Below are positions 37,094-48,820 of a DNA stretch of 64,000 bases, in pieces (position 1 is the stretch's first letter; every line of letters begins with the position of its first letter). The notes beneath the pieces were generated by a model that saw nothing but the letters and a program-made list of their open reading frames with translations, was not told where the DNA came from and did not search any database. Made by a program: the position numbers and the translations under genes. The stretch is from Brevipalpus yothersi (Eukaryota; Arthropoda; Arachnida; Trombidiformes; Tenuipalpidae): assembly GCA_003956705.1 (NCBI GenBank), contig QZCP01000112.1, forward strand, positions 312,574-376,573. Reading direction: 5' to 3'.

Positions 37094-38477
37094 ATCTCTT
37101 CATCTCTCTTTCCTATCGTCTTGATCACTCGGCCACTGCTCTCATTTCATCTTCCATGAATTGCCGAATGACATGGCGAACAAAATTTATTGTCCCGCTC
37201 TTCTTTATCGTCACTCATACTCCATTCATTTTGTCTCCCTTTTCTTACTGCTTTTCGCCTAATATTATGCTCCGAGTTGCACTTTCCATTTTCGTCATCT
37301 CTTCCTTTCATCTGGAAAAGATGGCCCAAGAATGCAAAGAAGAGTTCGAGTCGGACTTTATGAGGCTCTCAAGTTTGCCATCATTTTTCTGAATATTACG
37401 ATTTTGGGGAGCCTCAAGTCTGTAAAAGACTCGTGTGCTAAGGTCTTCACCTCCTTTCCTCATCCGTGGCCATTGCCGCTGTGGCCCTACTTTGATCCAC
37501 TTTATTTATTTGATATCATCAAATTTTGCGTGATCAGCCTGTCCTTTGCCTGTCATGAAGATACTCTACATCTCTCATCACGGTCTCTTTCTCTCTCTCT
37601 CTCTCTCTCTTTCCAATGGAACTCTCTTGCAAAGTGATTGCTTCTGGTTTACGAGCAGCAGTCAGCGGAAGTTCTCCTTCAAACAGCAATAAAATCTCAG
37701 CTATCTATGATTAATCGGCGGCCTCAAGCGATAATTTCAATTTGACACTAGCCTGTATACTGAGAACATGCATCTCGTGAACAGCTTCAATTTAAGTTGA
37801 TCTCAATTCTCATCTCTCTTCCACAGAACGTCCCAGCAAAGGGCCATGGTTTGAAGAAGAGCCTACCGATTTGTTCTTGGTTAAACATAAGCCTTCAAGC
37901 CTTAGATGCCGGGCCTACGATGTTCTTTCGGTCTGGTTTGAATGCAATTCAGGTGAGCATGGATCATGATTCAGAGATTACAAAAATATTGTCAGCTGTA
38001 TGAGCGTGGAAGCTGGGAGTTCGCTTCTCTTTTCCATGGTCTTGTTTCATCGTTAGTTTGAGAGGCCAAAACATGCTCAAATCGTGATGAGCTTTTCCGG
38101 AGGATGCCCCAAAAGCTTGACTTTAAAGTAGAAAAATAAACATACGCAATGTGAGCCTACAAAAACTGTGGCTCAAGTGTAGTCAAACATGATTTTTTTG
38201 ATCATCAATCAATGGGTCACACTAACTGAGATCGGCCTCTCTAGACTCTACACGACGAGTAGAGTCAAATTAATCTGTGCAATGTCCTCTTATGGGGCGT
38301 TCAAAGGTCGATGAGAAGAGTTAAAAAGTATGAGGCCTTTGATGATGATGTATGCAGATTTTTCACATAATTTATTGAAGGGCCAAGCAAGGTGAGCTCA
38401 TTTCTCTTGCTAAAAGTCAGCATGATTGTAACTGATCAGCGAGCAAATCTTGAGCGTGGAAAAGAGCCTCCCACCTT

Positions 38478-38525
<48 letters not shown>

Positions 38526-39484
38526 AATCTCTTTCGCTAGAATTTCTTCCTCATGCAGACTGGAACCATTAGTTGGTCGCATAATTTTTACCTCTTTCCT
38601 CACCCTTTCATCGACTCATTATTTTTCCATTTTTGTGGCTCCAAATTTGCAGGTCGAGAAGAAATAAGGAACCGTGGAACGGAGCACATCTACAATGATC
38701 CAGAGACCGGCAAGCGGATTGTGAGTATCTCACCATTAATGTCCAATCTTTGGTTATTTTCTTTTGGCTTCTCTTCCCTTCTTGGAAGAATTGAAATTGA
38801 GGAACAAGAACTGAGCGAATAAGATTCTCCATCTCACCAGAGATCATCTTCTAGACTAAACAATTCTTGGGCTTCATTTTTTCTTCTCTCCCACTCTCTT
38901 GGGATCCTGAACCTCGATTATAATCATTATTCTCCAAGTTATTTCGATCCTCATCCTATTCACTTCGAAACTGTCTCTCTTCATTCCCCTCTCACCATCT
39001 TTTTCAAGAATTGAAAGTCCGGAGCGAGAATTTCTTTCATAGCTTGTCAAAGTGCATCTCAAAACCGCAGTGAAGGCACATTTGATTGAAATGTTGTTAC
39101 AATTCAACGAGTGTTGACTTTTCCTGCAGAATGGATGAACATCACTCTTCACAGCTTCTATCATGCTTGCTTATTTTTTTCACACGCAGATTGAGGTGTT
39201 TCTCAACGTCAGCAAAAGTGATTTGGATGAGTTCCTCCGCTCTCGGTCGCCAATATCAAGTTTGAATAGTGATTTTCTGGAACCGGACAGCCTCTTCCAG
39301 TGCTGGTGTAAAGCCTATGGAGATTCTCGCCGAGTGCATGTCGAGAGTCGAAAAGCGTCCATCCAGTCATCATGTAAGTCATGCAATCTCCATCTTTTCC
39401 GTTGCATGATAAATTCTATCCTGTCTAAGAATCTTCTCCTCTCTCTATCTTCCTCTCTACCGAATGTTACTCTTTCCTTTTCAA

Positions 39485-39545
<61 letters not shown>

Positions 39546-41088
39546 AGTCATATGTAATTTATGCCTCATCGACAACTCTTCATAAGCTTATGGGTGGCCG
39601 CCATCTGATGAATAGCAGTTCACGATAAGAGATGATTTTTCTTATCTTGATGCTTCCATACTCTCAAGAATATCTTCAAGAGTTGTTGTGTTTTTGAGCT
39701 CTTGAGAGCTTTGAATCTCTTACCGGTCTACATAATCCCTTTTGACAAATTTTTGTCATTCAACTTTGAAGAGGCTCCTGAGTGGAGACCAAACATAGCT
39801 TTCTATTAATGATAATAATTATCACCCATAATTTGAACTCCCAAAATGTTAGTCTTCAGTCCATTTGGAAGAGAATATTTCTAAATTACGATTAGAATTC
39901 CTCTTGAGAGCTCTCGGTAGGAGCATAATTCTTCGATTTGGCAGAGCTTTCGAGTTTCTCAGTACCTAACTGCAACAGAGATCATTGAAAGGTTCCCAAG
40001 TTCATGATCTAAATAGTACGAACTTGTAACGACTAACTTACAATACTGAATTAAGGCTATGGTCATGGAAATCGATATTTCTTCTCTGTCCCATAAAATT
40101 CTAGTCACTCACATGAACTGCTGCCAAAAGATTTATATTTGTCTCTTGTTAGTGACTGTGATAGCTGTTGATAGAGAATAGAAACAATTGAGTATGGTCA
40201 CAAAAAATGAAATATCTCAATCAAATTTTGTTCCCTATGCTGATAATCTAAGATTGTTTTTGTGCTTGGATGGAATTCAATTTTTCATTTCATGAGAAAC
40301 ATCGATGCTGTGCACAGCAATTTCACAAAATCATCTACCGAAAATCGTCTTGAAGTAGACTCTAAATGATCTTTTCATTTCTCATCTTATAGCCAAGTTT
40401 AGCAATTTTTGAAAAGTGAATTCATCGCCCAGAAATTTCTGATGAGTAATGGGCAATAACTCATCAAAGAACTCAATTTTTCATTTTTCATTTTTACATC
40501 CATTCCCATAAAATAATCAGATCAATCTGGCTGGTTCTTCCACTTTACTCCCAAAACAGTACATTGTATTGTGTATTTAAGTTTTAGCAATTTTTTTGAA
40601 TCTCAACTGACAAAAGTAACTTCATAATCTCGAGCTTTACACTAGAGAGAAAATATATGCACAAGTAAGATGATACAAGTTTCGATGAGTGTTTGCACCA
40701 AAAGCAACTGACTGGTTGACTGGCCACTTGTATCTTCAACAGAACAGAACAGTATCATTTCCATTGAAGGTTCTGACAGGATGAGTTGTCGAGCTGACCG
40801 CAAGAAAAACCAGGCTTCAGTAAACGATGACTGAGGATAGATGGAATAACTCAAATGAGCCCACTAATCATTGAGAGTCGCTACCAGGTCAAAGGTCAGG
40901 CTGGACGACGTCTCAATAGTGAGTAGTTGGTTTTCTGAGAGAATATTTGAGAATAGAGGAGACTGGCTTCCCAAGCTCTCAGCACCAGGGTGCCGAATGA
41001 ATGCAGTGCAATGGGAATGGAGGCATAAATGACCTCAGCTCAACTCGGATCACTTACCTTAAGAGATGTAAGAGAAAACTCTCAGGCC

Positions 41089-41130
<42 letters not shown>

Positions 41131-42932
41131 ACTCGAAGGCTGTTCAGGTCAACCAAACCGATGGGACAGTTTCTTTTCATGAAGCTTTCCCTGACTGCTT
41201 GCAATTCATTCTCATACAATGTTCCTGGATTCAGAACTCCGATTTTCTACTCTCCTATTAGAAGCCTTCTTTTCACTTTCGACCAAGCCAATTTTTTTGA
41301 AAGCGTCAAAGCTTCTAGGGAGCCTCTATTCACTACTTACACAATTTTCTCTCCCCTCAAATTTGATGTGAAGCTGTATCGAAACATATCCTCACCTCAC
41401 AATTTTATAGAGGGAGAAAGATTCAATGAGAAAGAATCTTATAACTTAGATATTATCTATGAGAAAATATTTCCAATCAGAAAAAAGCAACGTCATGTGA
41501 GGTAAATTAATAAATCAATTAATTCGCTGAAGTTTTTGCTTGCTTATTGAAATTCTAGTGCATGCAATGTCATCTTGAAACTCAGTACACCAGTGGCCTT
41601 AGGAAAATATCTCTTTAAAATATCTACGGAATTCTACATTCCAACTTGGTAGATGTTGATGAATGTTTGGTTGATCTGCAAGAATTTTAGCGAACTTTCT
41701 TCACATGGACTTACATTGTCTGGAGCCAACTGGTGTAAAATTTGAACAATTCTTCTCGACTCATGAGTATCTCTCCATATTAGCTAAGGTCTTTTCCCAC
41801 TACATGAGTTTGTGAACATTTTGCCAAATAAGCGGTTTGTCAAGCGAAGAAAGATGAAGAAACTGACTGTAAAAGAATCCATTGTTGTTACGATTGTAAC
41901 CAATTCGTGGCCCTCCTTGTTCGATGCTATCTCAACGTTCACACGGCCTGGGACTGTCCGGAAGGCGTTCGAAGTGAGTCTTAGATCGCTTCTCGGTCCT
42001 CTTTGTCAGTCCCACTTGGCCTTCTCTCTCTCTCTCTTGGCTCTTGTATGATGTGCATGCTGATACACTATCGACAATTTGCTTGGGGCTATTCATCATT
42101 GAGCTGTATTTTTGCTTTCTGATTTTACTTTCAGATAATAGAATTGATAGAGGAAGTTTGCTTAAAAGTGCCGCGTCATTAAAACGCGCAACTTATAGGG
42201 CATCTTTTCCTTCCATCCCGAGTTCTCCTCCATTCTGGCTTACATGTTCAGCTTTCAGTTTATGAGCTTAGAAAGTTTTCTTATCATTCTTTTGGAGCCT
42301 TTTGATCGAGCCAATGTCTTCAGAAGAGGGCCTATCAAATTCAAATTAGCCCTACTACTGTTTGCCTAGACATACACATAAGATTGAGCACGGTTCACTT
42401 TTGCCTGATTTTGTGAATTCCTCTGATCTAAAACGAATACTGTTCCAGGCAACCTGCTTTACATTCATCCGATCATCGGCAATAAGAACTCTTCAATCTC
42501 TGCCATTTCCAATACATGTATATTCGGCTGCTAGTCAGCTCTCGACGAGTATCTTGATCAACACAACCACACTGAGCGACTTCCCGGACCGATGCAAGTT
42601 TTGATGTTGAATAAAGTCATGAGTGGCCAGTCATGATTCGCTTTGGGTATCCCGTCGTCACATCATCAACAATTATCAGTAATGCACTTTCCAAGCATCC
42701 TTAAGATTGATTGTATGGACATCAAATAGCGTTGCATTCGCCCGTCCCGCAGCATCCAGCGAAGATGCTCTTCTCCTGCCATTGATTCCTTTTCTCTTTT
42801 CTCTCGTTTCTTGTCCTAGTGTTGAGCTTACTTCGATAGTCCCTCCAACCAAGAGAGCGGAAGATGATCAGTTGACTCGCTCACCAACCGATTACATTGA
42901 GCAGCGAAAAGTTTGCTTCTCCTACAAGCCTC

Positions 42933-43009
<77 letters not shown>

Positions 43010-44966
43010 AGAGAAGAAAAGAAAAGAGAGAGGAAAAGAGAAGGAGAGCAAAAGCGAGAAATAATCGTCTTGGATGCATGATGAATCCACCGAATTGTCT
43101 TCCTTTGACTGAAATTCTCTCAACCATCAGTTCGCTTCAATCTCTGCTAGCGAATACTTTTCCATTGTCTTTCATCTACATGCCAGCTTGACTCCTCGTT
43201 TTCAGCGCTCTTGAAAGCATCCATCAGCTAATGAGTGAGATTTTGTATGAAACAGGAAAATTAATGCATTTCAACCTTTTTGCCTAAGCTCAGTATGATT
43301 GCATTCCACCCACAGAACATAAGAACTTTTGCATTATTGCTCAAAATTTCTTTTTTTGTGGCATTATTGCTCTTCATTCTCATTTCCAAATGACATTCTT
43401 CCTTCCTCTTCTCCAAAGACACCATGTCTTTCATTTGCATTTCCGTGATTTGCCTCATGATGTGATTTCTCGCTTCCATTTCCATTTTCTTCTCCTTGTG
43501 TGTATTCCTTTCAGCATTCTAGTCTTCCTTGATAAATTTCGAATTGATTCCTCACACACTATCGATTCAGCATCCCTATCCATTCCCTCCAGAATGTGGA
43601 GAAGAGAACACCTTATCGTTTTAATCTTATTCTTGGAGAACAATCATCCATAGAAGCACAAGCGTGAGCTGGAGGCTAAGTTTTATCTTTCTTCTCTTCA
43701 TCTCGTATTTCCAAAGACACCTCAAATAGCCATGAGCAATCTTCATGAGAAGATCTGCATGTGTTTCTCAGTCAAAATATTTGAAGAAAAATTCTCAATA
43801 TCATCTCACTAGAAAAACTCTACAACATATACATATATTTAGCCTGCTGGCTGTAATTTATTTCAGACTTTCGAAAGTAGGTTATATACTGGATTAAAAG
43901 ATATAGGAGGCTGATGAAAAGTGTTTTCCTGTTCATATTGTGTATAAAATTAAAGCGGAGAAAAACGCTCAAGTCATTAATATTCGGATGCAAAACTTGA
44001 CTTCCATCAAGCAGTGTAATCGATTTTCGATCCAAGATGCTGTTTGCAGATACTTAAGACTAAGCGAAATTGGATTGAGAGTCCGAAGAACCTCCTCCTC
44101 AGCTTCCGCCACAAAATTCTATTCAAGAATGATGTGTTCTCGCAGGACTAAAGTAAGCCTGAAAGCATGTGGAATATCTGTGGTAACTACTATTCATGAG
44201 GCTATTCATATCATGGCATGAATATGATAATGCACTATTTCAACTGGACTTGCTTGAATGTTCTGTTTGATTGAGTTCAGTTTACGACCTCTGGTCAAAG
44301 GATGATGTGGAGACAATTTTCTCTTGCCTGTCCATCAGCCCTCATGGAATAGAAGAAGGGTTTCTTTCATCTCTTCCAGCAACACATCTCTGAATGCCCT
44401 CAGATGCAATGAGTCATCTTGGATGCGGATATTCACAATGTCAGATGCGAGTCACTGCTCCTGGAGAAGAGGAAGCTGAGGCACTTTCTTCGCTTGTGTG
44501 TCCTTCCGCCTGAAAGAGGAACAGTTCTTGACAGTCGCGAGTGGCCAGGCTGCGTCCCAGATCAGGGCGTTTATCCGTCAGTTCGAATTTCCATCACTCT
44601 AACATTCAATCAAACTTTCTCTCTGTTTGTGGACGCTCGTCAGTGAGATCGTCAGCCAAAGTGGATGAATTCCCATCATATTATTGTTGTGGCATGATCA
44701 CCGCACACTAACCTATATGGGACAAACAGGAATAACATTGTGGACTTATTTGATAAGAGAAGCGAATGGCGCTAATAGTGTAGAGACTGCGATCAATTAC
44801 ACTGTCAATTGCAGCATCTCAGCTTCTAGTATTGATTTCTTTCGCCTTTTTGTTTCGTTGGCGCTCCTGTATTCCCCTTGCACCTCCTTCCGCGCTCTTC
44901 TTTTCCTCCATCTTCCATCTTTTCATCCTTCATCCTTCATCTTCCGCCGGGAACATCGCTTCATCT

Positions 44967-45003
<37 letters not shown>

Positions 45004-48000
45004 CTTCTGCTCCCAATCCGTCTCTGTTGATGCTTGAGAGATGCTCTCCGAGTTATTCTCACTGCTGATCCTGCCTTTTCATCAGATGAGCAAAGCGGAA
45101 ACATTCGCGATGGTTTTCTTATTTCTGTCACATGGAATAATTTTATCCTTTAAGAGAGTGAATAACTCCAAAAACATTACCACACTGTTTGTTTGTAAAC
45201 TATCATCTCAACCGAAGAGGAAAAGCTTCCAGAAGAATGCTTTTTTACAGTCGATATTGAATGTGGGCCACAGATTAAGCTCGCTTTCATCCACCTCCAC
45301 AACCATGCTCTGGGCAAAGAGTATCAGTCACCCAGCTTGTCAACGGATGGATCCCAATCTTGCTCCATAATCACACCAAGTGTAACAGTAGTAGTGATCA
45401 AGTCATTAGGCGAGCTTACACTTTAGTTCATGTAGGCAGCATGTTTCCTTGATCTACACAAAAAGGACTAGTTTCCGACTTTTTTTCTTGATTCAATTCA
45501 TAGGCTGATGAATTTGGCTCTCTCCCTCAATCTTTTCATTCATTTGTTCATTGATCATTCTGAGAAAGATCATGAATAGCACAATGCGTTTCCATGACTT
45601 CAGCATCCGGGTCCGAATGAACAGGGAAAAGAGCAAAAAGAGCGGGTGAAGTGAATATCTCTGATAATCTGCTACCGAGTTGGAGAGCTTTTTCAGTCAA
45701 ACTGCTGTGGTGTCTGATTGATCGCCATGATAATCGCTCATTGGGAGTGAATGACTTGCAGTGTTGCCAGAGTTTGCAATTCTTCTCCTTAGTTTTGGTC
45801 TAATTTGCTTACATTCTCAAGACACCCGATTGACTTAATTTATGCAAGAGCTTTCTCTCTCTCTTTCTTTCGTTCTTTCTATTCTCTCTCTTGATTAACT
45901 CAGTGTTAATTACATCAGTCATTGTTTCACACGAAGCTGGACAGGTTTACAAGGCTAATGAAGAGCCTCTTTGATGCTAGTCTCTCTTCTACTGATGGTA
46001 CATTCAGTATGTACATGTACATGTATATCCAGCATATACACTTCCTCTATGATCATCTCAACTGAAAATAAGATGAAGATTCTCTTCAAGATCCATTTTT
46101 TCAATCACTCAAGGAATGACTCAGTTTCTCTTCATTGTATGCATTTTAGTTGTTTTCTTGATCGATATTTTTCTCCATCATGGCTAGAGAGGATCTCTGC
46201 TCTGTCAATTTCTAGTTCTATAGCCTTTGTTATGATGGTTTTCATGTTTTCGATTGATAGAAATGGTTCATATCTCAATTCTCCTCACAATCATAAAAAA
46301 GATTCTGAAAACTGTTTCTCACCATCAATACATGACCAGTAGAATCTTGCTCAATAATTCAGTAAGGCATGTCGCTATAAAAAATAAAGTCTTGAGAAAT
46401 AAGGGAAGAATAAGCAAAGACCCTACGACTCGGAATCACAAGTTTCTCCCATCAATCTTCCCAGTAGAGAAAGTTTAACCGTATTGTTTCTATTCTTACT
46501 TAGCTAAAGAGAAAGTTCGCTTGACGATTTGTGAGGAATTCCACTTCTTCAAACACACACCTTTTTGTTTTACAAATTCAACTAAAACTTTTTCATTGAC
46601 AAACTCTGTGCTGATCTCCTACTCTTTATGTCCATTCCTCCTGAATTCTTCTCACAAGTTCATTTTCATCTCCTCAGCCTAATCTTTTCTTCTCCTACAA
46701 TGTCTTACAAAATCAGTTCATATCTCCATAATTCTCCATCTCATGTTCCTGCATGTCGATGTGATGATTGTGAACTTTTGCAATTCCCTTCCTCCTCACT
46801 GGAGAGCTTGATAGTGCTCGCTATCTTTTCTCTTCACTGCACTCGCCGGATCGACGCCAAGATATCTTTTTCTCTCCTCTTCTTCTCTCTTCTCTCCTCT
46901 CATCTCTGCCTCCTCATCTTCTTCCCCACTGAGCTTCCTGCACGTGGACGAGGGCCAAAATGCAAGACATCCCGAACCTGACTGATCATCTGACTAAAAA
47001 CTGACAGTATGGCCATTGTGCATTCTTTTCCTCTCTAATCATGAGAACATTAATGTTTTTGCAATCAGTTATCGATGTCGCTCTATTAGCTAAGAGATAG
47101 ATGGCTTGCATAACTTCATTTTGGGTTCATTGAGCTTCTGAGGAGGCTTTCAACAATGTGGTTTGAGGTCGAATCAATCTTTGATTGTTTGGCCGAATCG
47201 AATCTCGTGTTACAGCTGGTTAACGCCTGTAGAAACATGCTTATGCTCATTTTATCCAATTCCTCTGCTGATTCAGTTGAACATAATATGTAATGATGAG
47301 AGCGCATTTCATGTACGAAATCAAGCATTTTGTTTCTCTCTCTTCATCTTACATTCAAACAGAAAATCAAGTGGCAAGTTGATGTGAAGGAAGAAAAAAG
47401 CTAAATGAACCCATATGCCACTCATTTTTGTGACATTTTCTGTGTGAAGAAGCTTTAAGTTTTATTTGACGTTTTTCTCTCGGCCCATTCCTTGGCTCAT
47501 TATCCTGAAAATCTGCTATGTTTCCCAATTTCCCAGATTCGGGACAGCGATCATCGCTACCATTATTCTTAATTATTTCTGCCGGAAATAATTTGAACGT
47601 TTCCTCCCAGCATGACTACCATCATCTAGGTCTATGTCCTATGAGTTTAATGGTATGAAACATCTACAGGTCAGTGTCAGTCAGTAGGCATGTTTGTGTA
47701 AATTTGGGTTTGAGAGTTCCTCAGCACATTTTTCCTATCAGTAACTGGTGGTGAAAGCTGTGGATATTCTTGCCTAATCTTGAAGGAAATTGAGGCATCA
47801 AAGCAGAATACATATAGATACAGGAGAGAAGGGATCTGGTCCAGTTACTTTGTATCAAACTATTGATCTAGCAGTATTTGCACCCATCACTTGATATGCT
47901 TCTTATATACATTTTGTTTGATTTTTTTTTCTTCTTATTTTTCTCATTTTTTTTCAATGGGTGGAATGATTCTGCATTGACATCACTGATAGATATCCGA

Positions 48001-48748
48001 TTGAATTTCATCAACGAACCAAGCCCCCAAACTGTGAAGCTGGGAGATCAAGTCCACCTCTTGTGCACTCCACCGGAAGGTTTTCCAAAGCCATCTATAT
48101 ACTGGCTGAAGAATGGAAAATCGATTGGCTCAAATAGCCTCATATCAGCAGCCATCAAAAAGCTGCATCATTCAGAAAGTAAGAGAAAAAAGTCTCACAG
48201 AAGTCCAGACTTCGATGTAGTGCTGACTGAGGCCGACGATGATGATATCGATGATGATAAGGATGAAGATGAAAAAATTCCACTCACTAGTGAAGATAGC
48301 AATTATGAAATCAGCCACGATGGTTCTCTGATCATAAAATCTGTTCGCTTTGAGGATCAGGCCAATTATAGTTGTGCGGCGGCCAACGTAGCTGCTGTTC
48401 GCCATAGTGCTTCCGCTTCACTTCTAGTTTATGGTAAGAGCTTTAACTAACTTTGCTCCAGTTTCACTTGAATTCAATTTAACTTTTCAGAGAGCAGCTC
48501 GCAGTTGCTCTCACTCTCTCTCTCTCTTCTCTTCATTTTTTATCTGTTCCCAAACAATCTATATCTTGATGACATCTGTTTCGATCTGATTCTACTATCA
48601 ACGGTAATTCAGCAGCGATCCTTGGGCGACATTATTCAATTGAATTGATAAACGAGGCTCTCTCTGTTCGGAAGTTGACTCTCTAGCCATTCATCATCCA
48701 CTTTACTTCTATCTTAACACCTCTGATAAACGATGAACTGCTTTGCTG

Positions 48749-48820
<72 letters not shown>

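Larger units (their letters stand above)
33220..37826 (+). other. Intron 1 of UNC5 (4.6 kb)
   Basis: It separates the signal-peptide exon from Ig1. It contains a 65-nt GA array at about 33658-33722 and a (CT)n array at about 37024-37088. I found no coding exon that fits the receptor. Confidence 0.8.
39374..47992 (+). other. Intron 4 of UNC5 (8.6 kb)
   Basis: It separates the end of Ig1 from Ig2. It contains GA at about 41089-41128, CT at about 42937-43005 and TTTC repeats at about 44973-45003. Several open frames occur, none with a recognisable domain. Confidence 0.8.

Noticed and set aside
41029..41505. 158-residue frame in UNC5 intron 4 ending near a GTAAAT donor-like site
   Set aside because: It passes through a GA array, matches no part of UNC5, and has no acceptor that gives a phase-compatible extra exon.
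44419..44646. 75-residue frame in UNC5 intron 4
   Set aside because: No Ig or other recognisable motif and no convincing splice sites; Ig1 joins Ig2 in phase without it.
48179..48290. Possible 112-nt intron inside UNC5 exon 5
   Set aside because: The GTAAGAG and CTAG sites look fair but removal shifts the frame to an early stop and destroys the NYSC Ig motif.
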